From Nematostella vectensis (Eukaryota > Cnidaria > Anthozoa > Actiniaria > Edwardsiidae), in assembly GCF_932526225.1 (NCBI RefSeq), contig NC_064034.1:12598887-12662886 (forward strand): DNA of 64,000 nt, in the 5' to 3' direction. The notes under the pieces are model-generated. The model was not told the origin of the DNA, made no database searches, and saw only the letters and a list, made by a program, of their open reading frames with translations. Made by a program: the position numbers and the translations under genes. This document shows positions 1-12,000 of this stretch, in pieces (position 1 is the stretch's first letter; every line of letters begins with the position of its first letter).

Positions 1-1
1 G

Positions 2-3000
2 TACGAAGTTGAAACTTCACGAAAGGAGGCCATATATTCCAATGAATTAATAGCCGAGCAGGTAAGGAAATCTCTTCAAGGAGAGGCAAAGAACAAAATA
101 GTGGGTTTTGGGCCTGAGGCAACACTAGATTCGATTCTAGACAGCCTAGACCAATTTTATGGGGATAATGGTTCCGTGCATGGGGACGAACTATAATTTC
201 ACAAGCTTATAAGTTCAAGCAAGGGGAGCATGAAGAAGTATCGGCGTTCGCATCCCGACTTGATACCCAATCACGTAAAGCCAAGGAACAAGGGGCAGAA
301 CTGTTAAAGGACGATGACGCCCTAAGCAAACACCTAAGCTTAATATTTTGGGAGGGTCTGTTGTTCGGAATAAGGGACAAAGCGAGACATAAGAAAGATC
401 AATGTAAGTCATTTAGCGAATTGATTGAGGCTGCCCGTTATGGGGAAAGGGAGTACAGAGTTAGCCATCCCACACATACCAGCGCCAGTTGTAAACAAGC
501 TCAGACTTCTGCTGCAAAAAATCAGGCTCCCGCATGGCTCCCCGAAATTGTTGCCGCAGTGACCAGGGAGGTGAGGGATATTATGAAACCACAGGGGTCC
601 CACTTTGAACAGTCCCAGCCCAAGTTCACCTCAGGCATGAAAAGCCAGGTTTACCAAACAACACCACCCAATTATTCATTCTTTTATCCCCAACCACAGG
701 GAGCCCAAGGCTTTCATTTGGGGCAACCACACCCATATCAGTATCAGCAATCTTACCAGTACTGGCCCTCTCAACATTCCAGCCAGATGTTTTCACCACA
801 GGGCTCTGCCTTGCCTAGGACGAGAACATTGAGTGGGTCCTCCCCCCAGTCTCCTGTGCCAGAGTCACCACAGGTACCCCGTGAATATTTACCGGCATGT
901 TATCGCTGTGGGGAACCCGGTCACATACAGAGAAATTGTACAAACATTCCATATTCGGGAAACAGGAAGGTGACTTTTGTGGAGGGGCAACCAAAGGCAG
1001 TAAACTACCAGCCCCACATGATAACCGTTTTAAAGTCTTTGATTGGTGATGCAAATAAGTGTATTACATTTGTTAATGGGAGTCCATGTCTGGCACTTTT
1101 GGACACTGGGAGTCAAATTTCATCTATATCCCAATCATTTTATAAGAAACATTTAAAGAACTGTCCGTTGAACTCTGTTGACAATTTGATCAAACTCGTT
1201 GGGGCTGGGGGGGAGCAAGTCCCATACATAGGATATATCGAGGTTGAAGTTTCCTTTCCGGAAGAAGAGACAGGTGTTCATTTGGAGGAATGTGCTTTAT
1301 TATTGGTGGTACCAGACAATGATCACAACAAGCGCGTACCCGCAGTTATTGGAACGAACATTGCAAAGGCATTCCATGTACGATGTAAGGAAAAGCATGG
1401 AGTTCAGTTTGTTCAAAGGGTACAAATCTCGTCTGCATGGAGAAGGGCTTATGCATCGCTCCACAAAAGGGAACATTTCAATACTAAGCAAAGCAACGGA
1501 AAAGTTAAATCCACGCTCCGTCATGATATTGTTATTGGTGCCCATCAGCGTACGGTGTTATGGGGTTTAACCCAGTCCTACCCTGGAGGGGACAGTTTGG
1601 CTATCTTAGAGACTGCCGGAGATAATAAGCTTCATCCAGATCTTACTGTTACAACTAGTCTTATCTCGCTTCGCGGAAATGGTGGGAAATGTAAAATCCC
1701 AGTCGAAGTCACGAACATATCTGATGAGCCGGCTGTTATCAAAGGGAGAACGAAATTAGCGTGCATTTCATTAACTTCTGCTTTACACGAACCAATCATC
1801 GAACCTGATAGGGGTAGTATTGGGGACATTGATAAAAGTAGTTTTCACGGGCTGTTTGATTTAAGTGGCGTCCAACTGAACTCTGACCAAAAGAAGAGAG
1901 TAAATATCATGTTGAATCGCATGCAAGGAGCTTTCGCTAAAGATGCGCAAGATCTGGGCTACACCGGCGTCATTGAACATGAGATCAATCTTTCTGATGA
2001 TGGTCCTTTTAAAGAGACAACTAGGCGTGTTCCACCTGGACAACCTGAGGAATTCAAAAATGCGCTTAATGATATGCTTAACTCAGGTGTCATAAAAGAG
2101 TCAAAAAGTCCGTTTGCTTCCCCAGTAGTTCTCGTCCGCAAAAAAGACAACTCCTTAAAAGTATGCGTGGATTTCCGAAGACTGAACAGTAAAACGATCA
2201 AAGATTCCTATGCTATCCCCAGAGTCGTGGATACCCTTCAGTCCTTGAGGGGATCTAAGCTATTTTGTACTCTCGATCTACAAAGTGGCTATCTACAAGT
2301 TTGCATTTCCGAGAAAGATCAACCAAAGACCGCCATGACAACACCGTTCGGACTTTTCGAGTTTACTCGAATGCCGTTTGGACTCACAAATGCACCGGTC
2401 ACGTTTCAACGGCTGATGGAACATTGTCTGCGAGATCTCAATTATAATACATGCGTCGTCTATATGGATGATGTCATTGTTTTTGCGAGGAATTTCGATG
2501 AAATGATGGTACGTCTCGAGGACGTTTTGACTCGACTCATGAAGTGTGGTCTAAAATTGAAACCATCCAAATGTAAACTCTTTCAGACACGTGTTAGATG
2601 TCTAGGTCATGTAGTGTCTGCAGAGGGAATCGAACCTGACCCTGAAAAGGTAGCTCCGTTACACGAATGGTTGTCGAACCCACCAAAGAACACAAAGGAA
2701 CTGCAAACCTTCTTAGGTTTTGCTAGCTACTTAAGGGCGTTTGTCGAGAACTTCTCAAAAGTTGCAGAACCTTTGCGTCAGTTACTCATTACAGGACCAG
2801 CCAAGAAGCATAAACAATCCTCGCCACCTTCCTCGTTTACTTGGACCAGTGAATGCCAGTCAGCATTCGAGACATTGATTTCACATTTGACAAGTTCTCC
2901 TATTCTTGGCTACCCTGACTTCGAGTTACCTTTTATTCTGCATATAGACGCAAGTGGATCAGGTCGTGGAGCTGCACTCTACCAGAAGAAGCATAACAAG

Positions 3001-5315
3001 TTGCGGGTGATTTCGTATGGCAGCAGAGCTCTAACGCCTGCCGAACGAAACTACTCTGCTTATAGAAGGGAGTTCTTGGCTTTAAAATGGGCAGTGGCAG
3101 AAAAGTTCCGCGACTATCTGTATGGGGCAAAGTGTGATGTCTTAACGGACAGTAATCCATTAACTTACCTTGTATCATCTGCGAAACTGACCCCTACGGA
3201 TCACCGCTGGCTTTCAGCTCTAGCCCCCTTTGATATCACCATAACATATCGCCAAGGAAAGTCAAATGGTGATGCGGACGGCCTGTCAAGAATACCACGA
3301 GAGGGGTCTAAACCCACCCCCGAGGATAAGGAAGACTACTTAAAGCCATTTCTTGAACGCCTTCAGACATCGGAAGAAGCGAGCACCTGCCCCAAAGAAG
3401 TATTTCAAGCTATAGTCCAATCACTAGTTGTAGACACTGACGACACTCCTGAATGGATCCCGGTTGCCGAGCAAGTTGGTGCCAGACCAGAAGCTGTTGC
3501 AGTAGATTTCCAGGAACATCAACGTTTTGTCCCATCTTCTACTCCATTTATTTCAGAGAACGACTGGCCGAGATTACAGCAAGCAGACCTGTGATCAGTA
3601 AAGTGCTACCTTTTGTTACTAGTGGTTTACCCCCGACAAGACGCGAACTAAGAAAGCTGAACTCAAATGCAGCGAGATTAGTAAAGGAATTCGAACGCTT
3701 GGTAGTGATTGATGTAACCTTGAAACGCCGCCGAGAGGTTGATGGGGAAACATCCTTACAACTGGTTTTGCCCTCAAAGTTTCACGCCCAAGTGCTTAAG
3801 GGTTTGCATGACGATGTTGGACATTTGGGTCGAGACCGTACTCAAGATCTGATTCAGTCTCGGTTTTACTGGCCCTTCATGGCCAGAGATGTCGAAGCGC
3901 ATGTATCAAATTGTCAACGTTGTATTGCTCGGAAAGCACTGGACCCACCGCCAGCACCCATGCTCTCGCTACAAGCAAATGAGCCGATGAATCTCTTGGC
4001 GATGGACTTCCTTTCTCTTGAGGAGGGGAGAGGGGGTATGTCAAACATCCTGGTCGTTACGGATTCGTTTACGAAGTTTGCATGGGCATTCCCAACTCGT
4101 AATCAGAAGGCGGGTACTGTAGCGAAGATTCTATGGGAGAAAATACTCATTAATTACGGGTTTCCAAGGCGTCTACACTCGGATCAGGGTCGCGATTTTG
4201 AGTCCAATGTTATCCGCGACTTATGTCTTTTGGCAGGAATTACCAAGTCGAGAACAACCCCGTATCATCCTCAGGGAAACGCCCAGACGGAGCGCTTTAA
4301 TAGAACCCTGTTGGATATGTTAGGAACATTAGATGGGGATAAGAAGTCGAGTTGGCCGGAGTACGTGTCATCAATGGCGCATGCGTATAATTGCACACGG
4401 CATCAGACCACAAAGTACTCACCATACTTTCTAATGTTTGGCCGACATCCGAAGCTACCAATTGATGTAACATTGGGGGTTGCATCGGAAATCGCACCCA
4501 CGAAATTCTTGTCTTCCTACGTTGAGAGTTTGCGTGCAAGGCTTGACTATGCTTACAAGTTGGCTTCTAAGGAGAAAGATGCAGCGGCTGATTGAAACAA
4601 AAAGAGATATGATGTTCGCGCTCGTGATGTAGCCCTCCAACCAGGAGATCGGGTCTTGGTTCGCAATTTGAGTATCCGAGGAAAACATAAGCTGAGTGAC
4701 CGCTGGGAAGAGACTGTTCACATAGTCGAAGCGCGCCAAGCCGACTTACCAGTCTACACTGTGCGACCAGAACAGGGTGGTAGAGCCCGAACTCTACATC
4801 GGAACTTGCTGTTACCAGTTAAAAGGACGTACCAACCAGTTGGTTTGCCACCAGATCACAATAGCCGACCCAGACGGCCACCGGGGGGCAAGAGACGTAG
4901 GAGAATACTACCTCAAGTGCCCCCAAGACCAATAAGACAAGAGGCCCAGGACGATTCCATCTCAGCTGAAGACAGCGATGGCCTCGACCTGTTTGGGGTT
5001 CCCACTGCGGGACCCCCAGAGCTGCTGTTTCAAGCCGAGGTTGAGGAGCAAGACCCACAGGTAGCTGACGAAATGGAAGACACAGCTCCACCGGTAGTGG
5101 AGAACCACGCGGCAAGGCCTCCAAGCCTTGCCTCATCGGATGTCTCTGATGTGCAGTCGAAACCAGAGCAGAGAACCAGATCAGGACGTGTTTCCAAGAA
5201 GCCGCAGCGTCTGGTAGAGGATCCAGTTTGGTCAAGAAAACTGACAGCGATGATTTATCTTATAGACTGTCGGAACCAAAAGGTTTCGAGGAACTGGCAT
5301 TTAAGCCATTATTAG
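2..5315 (+). pseudogene. gag-pol of the first Gypsy-type element, broken by two frame changes and one stop
   Basis: Gag-like sequence runs in frame 2 from 2 to 196, then continues in frame 1 through 3594. In frame 1 the landmarks are a CCHC knuckle (CYRCGEPGHIQRNC) at about 898-939, protease DTG at about 1102, reverse transcriptase YMDD at 2461-2472, and RNase H IDASGSG at about 2944. The reading frame then moves to frame 3 at about 3590, where the integrase HHCC region (about 3800-3930), core (DQGRDFES, HPQGNAQTERF) and C-terminal domain follow. A TGA at 4593-4595 splits the integrase, and similarity continues in the same frame to 5315. The last part (4860-5315) is proline- and acid-rich tail. 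Frame changes and stop are read directly; the claim that they are inactivating mutations rather than programmed shifts is inference from their positions inside conserved domains. Confidence 0.88.
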
Positions 5316-5402
5316 TAGACATTGAGATCGTATAAGATATTGTTTATTATTAACGTTTATTCTGTTAAACGTCGGGACGCCGTTTCCCACTAGGGGGGAC
5401 CA

Positions 5403-5634
5403 TGTCAGAGCGTGATTTCCGGTCACTTGTTAAGAAAAGTCCTAGGCGTTCATGTAGCGCGCTCGCGCCGGCCTGGACCGGAGTCAGGCAACTTTGTCAG
5501 GACATGTTCAGTTATGTAATGGCGATCGAGCGTGTTGATAATTACACAGCGCAAAATCTCGTCGAAATTGTGTGTTAAAGTAGTCTTTCTCCGCTCGGAA
5601 ACCTTTGGAAATAGTCCCCGATATCCCCTGCTAC
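5403..5634 (+). repeat. Possible 3' LTR of the first element
   Basis: A purine-rich tract (AGGGGGGACCA) is followed by TGTCAGAGCG at 5403, the usual PPT-LTR junction. A plausible end in ...GCTACA lies near 5634, just before the minisatellite. There is no second LTR in the window to compare with, so the boundaries are tentative. Confidence 0.35.
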
Positions 5635-5640
5635 ATATGA

Positions 5641-7341
5641 CTTGCTGGGGGATCTACAGGGTCAAGTATTACTCTTTGGGGGGATCTGCAGGGTCAAGTA
5701 TTACTCTCTGGGGGGATCTACAGAGTCTAGTATTACTCTCTGGGGGGATCTACAGGGTCAAGTATTACTCTCTGGGGGGGATCTACAGGGTCAAGTATTA
5801 CTCTCTAGGGGGATCTACAGGGTCTAGTATTACTCTCTGGGGGGATCTACAGGGTCAAGTATTACTCTCTGGGGGGGATCTACAGGGTCAAGTATTACTC
5901 GCTGGGGGATCTACAGGGTCAAGTATTACTCGCTGGGGGATCTACAGAGTCAAGTATTACTCTCTGGGGGATCTACAGGGTCAAGTATTACTCTCTAGGG
6001 GATCTACAGGGTCAAGTATTACTCGCTGGTGGGATCTACAGGGTCAAGTATTACTCTGGGGGGGGATCTACAGGGTCAAGTATTACTCTCTGGGGGGATC
6101 TACAGGGTCAAGTATTACTCTCTGGGGGGATCTACAGGGTCAAGTATTACTCTCTGGGGGGGGGATCTACAGGGTCAAGTATTACTCTCTGGGGGGATCT
6201 ACAGGGTCAAGTATTACTCGCTGGGGGATCTACAGAGTCAAGTATTACTCTTTGGGGGGATCTACAGGGTCAAGTATTACTCTCTGGGGGGAACTACAGG
6301 GTCAAGTATTACTCTTTGGGGGGATCTACAGAGTCAAGTATTACTCTCTGGGTGATCTACAGAGTCAAGTATTACTCTCTGGGGGGATCTACAGGGTCTA
6401 GTATTACTCACTGGGGGGGGGGGATCTACAGGGTCTAGTATTACTGTCTGGGGGGGTGGGGGATCTACAGGGCCAAGTATTACTCTCTGGGGGGATCTAC
6501 AGGGTCAAGTATTACTCTCTGGGGGGATCTACAGGGTCTAGTATTACCCTCTGGGGTATCTACAGGGTCAAGTATTACTCACTGGGGAGGGGGGGGGATC
6601 TACAGGGTCTAGTATTACTCACTGGGGGGGATCTACAGGGTCAAGTATTACTCTCTGGGGGATCTACAGGGTCAAGTATTACTCTCTGGGGGGATCTACA
6701 GGGTCAAGTATTACTCTCTGGGGGGATCAACAGGGTCAAGTATTACTCTCTGGGGGGATCTACAGGGTCAAGTATTACTCGCTGGGGGATCTACAGAGTC
6801 AAGTATTACTCTCTGGGGGATCTACAGAGTCAAGTATTACTCTCTGGGGGGATCTACAGGGTCTAGTATTACTCCCTGGGGGATCTACAGGGTCAAGTAT
6901 TACTCACTGGGGGGGATCTACAGGGTCTAGTATTACTCTCTGGGGGGATCTACAGGGCCAAGTATTATTCGCTGAGGGATCTACAGGGTCAAGTATTACT
7001 CTCTGGGGGGATCTACAGGGTCAAGTATTACTCGCTGGGGGGATCTACAAGGCCAAGTATTACTCTCTGGGGGGATCTACAGGGTCAAGTATTACTCTCT
7101 GAGGGGGGGGAGGGTGGGGGATCTACAGGGTCAAGTATTACTCTCTGAGGGGATCTACAGGGTCAAGTATTACTCTATGGGGGGGATCTACAGGGTCAAG
7201 TATTACACGCTGGGGGGATCTACAGGGTCAAGTATTACTCTATGGGGGGGATCTACAGGGTCAAGTATTACACGCTGGGGGGATCTACAGGGTCAAGTAT
7301 TACTTTTTGGGGAATCCACCGGTTTAGGTATTACTCCCTGA
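5641..7341. repeat. Minisatellite: about 50 tandem copies of a ~32-bp unit with variable G-runs
   Basis: The unit contains GGATCTACAGGGTCAAGT followed by ATTACTCTCTGGGG. It repeats from just after the presumed LTR to about 7340. The G-run varies from about 3 to 9, so unit length is about 30-38 bp. Substitution variants recur: GGTCTAG for GGTCAAG, TACAGAG for TACAGGG, TCGCTGG for TCTCTGG. This suggests higher-order spread of variants. Long ORFs across it (for example 5532-6401) arise because the unit has few stops and are not genes. The last two or three units (7290-7340) are diverged, as expected at an array edge. Confidence 0.97.
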
Positions 7342-8789
7342 GGGAAATTCACATAGTAATACGCGATAACAGCACCTCACAAATTTTCATTCATGGATTT
7401 TTATTGATTTTATTGTCGAAAAAGAAACAGGCCTCACGTAGAAAACTTCCTATTTTTAACACTTAGCGTATTTGATATAATCTGATTATTTACAACTTGG
7501 TCTTCTCTATTCTTACATTTACCCATGGCTTGTGGTAAAGATAGCTTCTTAATGAGATCAGGCATACCAAAAGAAAAAAATAATAATACAGCAATAGGCA
7601 GTTTTGTATTCCCCCACCCCCCACAACCACCACCACCACCCATACAAAACTAGAATACTAATAAAATCACACTTCAAAGCTATGATTACCACTAGAGCGC
7701 CACATAAAAAGAATATTTACTTAATTATCTCTACTTTAAATAATACTCAACAATGCGCTAAATCGCCATAAGGGCGTGATAGCTAGAGCACCAGGTTGCA
7801 CCAATGGGAATGGTGTTTAAAGTGCATGCAATACTTCGAGAACACTTCGCGTTGTTTTAAGACAGGACCGATGTGTAATTATCCAGTCAACAACCTCATT
7901 GACACAACTGGTGAATAAATAACACAAATTCTTAATCATACTTAAGCACATGAATTAGAATATAATTTCATTTATGTATATACAAAAAATAATGCGGGCA
8001 TTCTAGCCTTACAAACTACACATGGTGTAAAGCAGTAAAGTATATTATATAATCAAAAAGAACGACTTGCTCTAAAGACCCCAAAATTTTTGTCCGTCAA
8101 CAAATAGTCGCTCAACTATAAATGCCAAAAATGGCAAATCCGCAACGAAAATGCTTCAATTATCAATAAATATGCCGCAAATTAAAGCTACTATTTCAGC
8201 CAGCTGAATTTAACTACTTATTTCCGGATCTTACATATTTACAACTTATTCATATAATATAATCTTTTATAATAGTGTAATACTGTGCCCATCACTTACA
8301 CTTACATTTGCAAAAAAAAAGAAATGCTTAAAAGTTAACATCAGACGATACATGGATTTTGTACCAATAAGCAGAAAAAGAAAGGCGCAAACTTGATATG
8401 ACACTGATTGCAATAATACGCCCTAAGAAATATATACACAAGCAGCGGTAGCATTTAGCATAATTTTTAGATTTAATTTTAATAATAGATCTATGCATTA
8501 AGATAATCTTTTGAAATGATCTACTCTTTTGGAAAATGAGAAGATATTGGAATTTCCTCAAAAGAAAATGTATAAGGGGAAGACGTTATCTACATAGTAT
8601 CTAAGGTAGGATCTGACAGAACGATTGGAAAACAACGGCGTGGCGGCTACTGACGGCGGGCGTCCTGACCGAAAAGCAGTGTTTGTTTCACAGTCGTTTA
8701 GAACCTATCTAGATGCCTCACGATAATTTTTATACCTCCTCAATTTAGTGGGACATTATTATAATACTTATTCTTTACCTACTTATTTC
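7342..8789. other. Intergenic or 3'UTR sequence downstream of the receptor gene
   Basis: AT-rich, with a CCACCACCACC tract near 7630 and no recognisable coding exon. The 3'UTR of the minus-strand receptor must extend into this stretch from 8789 downwards. I see no clear AATAAA on the minus strand close to the stop; an ATTAAA variant lies near 8470-8480. Confidence 0.5.
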
Positions 8790-9024
8790 TCACACTACAT
8801 CACTATTGGATATAACAGGTACTGTTTCGTCTATGTTTAGCTCGTCGAATTCATCATCTGGATTCGAGCTATTCTCTTGGTCCTCCGTAAGATCGGCAGG
8901 ATTATAGTTCACGTTGTCAAACTGCCTGTATTGTTCTCTATTCTTGATGTCCGGCTTCTTGGACACAACAGCTCCATTGGGCATCTTATCGACCTCAGTT
9001 TGGCTTTCAGCGTTATACAAAATT
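8790..9024 (-). other. Cytoplasmic tail exon with a non-canonical NxxY internalisation motif
   Basis: It encodes 78 residues ending ...SNSDVV and a TGA. The motif FDNVNY sits where LDLR, VLDLR and LRP8 have FDNPVY. The aromatic, Asn and Tyr are kept; the Pro is replaced by Val. An acidic stretch ([11 protein letters not shown]) follows. Known biology: PTB adaptors such as ARH and Dab family proteins bind FxNPxY-type sites. Inference: this tail binds such adaptors, possibly with altered affinity. Confidence 0.88.
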
Positions 9025-12000
9025 CTACAACAGATATTAACATTACTGGGTTAGTTTAAAACTATGAACATGGCATCGAACTGCTAGTTTTACCGCTCAT
9101 TTTCAGATACAAACACACATGGAAGCAACACATAGCCATGCATTTCCATAACCTTCACGTTTACACAGGATAAATTATATAGACAGCAAGCCTGCATCAA
9201 AAACAATGCCCAGCAAAACGATTGAGGTCCCAAAGGCGAGAAAGATAGAGGTTTTTTTTTTTTTTACTTACTCTAGCCTTTGTGGCTGTTTCTTTTTCTT
9301 GATAAATAGTATAGCTATTATGGTGAGGAGGATGAGGAAGCATAGCCCGAAGACCACGCCAAGGATCAGGCCTAGGTTGACCTTTTCTGGGACTCGCTCG
9401 CCGACTTTAGCTTGTACAATAGTGTCAGTGGCAACCGTTGAAGAAGCCAGAGCAGTAGGGAGAGTCGTTGGTGGTTTAACTGGAATAAGGGTAATTTTCT
9501 TTTGTTACAAGAGTATACCTTTAAATGCCAGTCAAATGACCGTAAAAAGGAGGCCAAAATTGAAAAGTGAAAAGAAGATATTACTTACTTTTGGAACACA
9601 TTTTCCCATCCAACTGGAGGAAAAGGTCCTTTGGGCAGTTGCAGCTGTACTTATTCTTGTTGGAGGAGATCAGACATAGATGAGAGCATCCACCATTTCT
9701 GATAGCACAAGGACTTGATGCTGTGAATGATATAACAATCAATAAACAAAATTGCCCACTAGAGAAATCATAAAAATCTTTGATTTCGTATTGGCGAATG
9801 CACGATCTACCATGCGCGGTGGTAAAGCTCACCCGCTTCAATACTCGTATATGCATATTCAATCTATACACATATCTAAAAGCATTATTTTCTTTAGTTT
9901 AGAATTAAAAGAATGTTCCAGCGGTATATTTCGTACTCAAGCTTTGGAAGCTGAGAAAACCTTTTCTTGAAAAAATGATAATGTAACCTTTACTACGCAG
10001 TTCAAACGTAAACTTAATGAGCAGTATAAAAGTCCAAATATCGTTTTATCGTCTTACCTGTGGGCTGTCTCTGTGGATGATAGATATGGGCGTCTTCAGG
10101 CGACGCGGCGTTGTTCACCAGTACCGTCATATTCTTTCCTGTAAACTTATTTGCCTTGTAGATCTTCCGAGAGTCCGTCCAATAGATGTGATCCTCGAAT
10201 ACCGTAATGGCAGTGGGGTTATCGATGCCTGTGTTGATCACCACGCGGACCTCTGTGCCGTTCAGGTTGCAGTGTTTGATCACATCCAGTTTGGAGTCGA
10301 TCCAGTAGAGCCTGCGGGTGGAGTAATCGATGGCCAAGCCGGCAGGTCGCTCCAGGTGCTCTCCGCTGATTAGTACCTTACGGGCCGTGCCATCCATGCT
10401 GGCACGCTCAATCTTGGCTGGGTCTCCCCAGTCGGTCCAGTAAATAAAGCTAAAATATGAATACATAAAACCTTTAGGTTCTAGTGTGTGGTGAGGCTGA
10501 CCATGGCAGCATGGCCATTCTGATTTAGGAAGAGAGAAAAACGCTTGTTACAATTAAATCCAGAAAATTAAAAGTCAAATAAGTTTTAAAAAAAGTGATT
10601 ATTGAATTTGTATTTGTCATAAAATATTCATTTATTTCCAAAGTACTTTAGTAATTTGTCTACTTTAGTAATTTGTCAATTAAGCAGACAACTTCAATTA
10701 AGGTCCACATTGCATGGTGGCTTACCCTTCAGTTGGATCAAGTACCACAGCACTTGGTTTATCCAGTCCACTGCTGATAAGAGTCATCTTATTACTTCCA
10801 TCGAGCTCGGACACCTCAATAGTATTAGCGCCAGGGTCAGCCCAGTACATCTTGCGCCCCACCCAATCGATAGCCAGCCCTGCAGGTTCCACGAGGCCTG
10901 TCTCATGCACCGTCTCGATGGTGGTGTCCGGCACCATCTTGGCTTTTTGGATAGCCGTGGCAGCCTTGTCAGTCCAGTACAGCATGCTTTCTTTGACGTC
11001 AAAGCCTAGAGTTCGCGCATCCTTGAGACCCTGCACGGCCTGCTTGTACTCCTTGCCGTCTGTCATGATCAGGCGGATGCTGTTGCGGTCGGTGAAGAGA
11101 ACGTAGGGCCGAGGACCTGGTAGACAGAAGGGAGGCTAAGCTTAGCTTGTAAGGGACCTTGTGTCCTAAATCTATCGTCTTCACGAAAAAAAAACTCCAA
11201 ATTTCGAGCTTGGAATCCTTCCTTATGAAAATCTAAATAGTCAACGTTACATAACGTGACAAGTGCCCGGTTCTTACCAAGTGCCTTGCATCTCCTGCCA
11301 TCGGGTTCAAGTACGTAGCCCTCCATACAAGAGCACTTGAAGCTCCCCTTGGTGTTGTAGCATTTCTGGCTGCACATACCAGGGATTTCACACTCATTGA
11401 TATCTGAAATGAAATATCATGTAAATCACAATTGAATATCTTCAACAAAACTTGTTCTTACGGGATATCACCAGGTCAGGTGTGGGTAAAAAGAGGAACA
11501 GAATTGGAGGTAGGAAATGATAGAAAGATCGTACCTCTGCAGCTCTTTCTGTCATCCATGAGCTCATATCCGGAAAAGCAGGAGCAATAGAAACTCGTCT
11601 TGGTGTTTGTACACAGCTGCAGGCAATGACCATTGAACGATTTGCATTCATCTATATCTGGAGGTATGAAAACAATGATTGACCGTATAAGAATGTTACG
11701 GGTAGCTATTCCGCAAAAAAGCAGGCATTTGATAACCATTTCATATGGTTGACAGATTTTGTAGGGGCCCCGGGGTCAATTCAGTTGTAAATCCGCGGTA
11801 CGTCTTATCTAACAGCTCGTCCACACCCAAGGCCCTTGGCACCCAAGGCGAGAGCTTACTGTGACAAGTTGCGTGACAGAGCACGTGCTTAGAACGTGAC
11901 CCAGGACCCTCATTCAGATTGTGCAAGACTTCATGGCTCGTTTCACCGTTGAATAAACGTCTACAAAACTTCTTATTATCCTCTTCTTACATGGTGGCTG

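Larger units (their letters stand above)
1..5640 (+). mobile_element. Degenerate Gypsy-type (Metaviridae-like) LTR retrotransposon, 5' end outside window
   Basis: The order gag, CCHC knuckle, aspartic protease, reverse transcriptase, RNase H, integrase is that of Gypsy/Metaviridae elements. The 5' LTR and the start of gag lie to the left of the window. A purine-rich stretch at about 5390-5400 precedes a possible 3' LTR beginning TGTCAG at 5403. The copy is dead: coding frame changes in gag at about 175-200 and before integrase at about 3590, and an in-frame TGA interrupts integrase at 4593-4595. It is unrelated at the sequence level to the intact element at 11860-16246, which has different LTR starts, knuckle spacing and catalytic contexts. 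Confidence 0.9.

Noticed and set aside
3580-3600. Programmed frameshift between RNase H and integrase of the first element
   Set aside because: No slippery site apparent, and other inactivating changes are present; simple mutation is more likely.
5641-7341. CRISPR-like regular repeat
   Set aside because: Units are contiguous with no unique spacers, and the host is a eukaryote.
5532-7466. Long ORFs with GIYRVKYYSLG / GSTGSSITLWG / DLQGQVLLSG repeats
   Set aside because: They are the three frames of a non-coding ~32-bp minisatellite; frames swap with G-run length and there is no start context or conservation.
10017-11106. Plus-strand ORFs of 117-130 codons
   Set aside because: Antisense shadows of the propeller exons.
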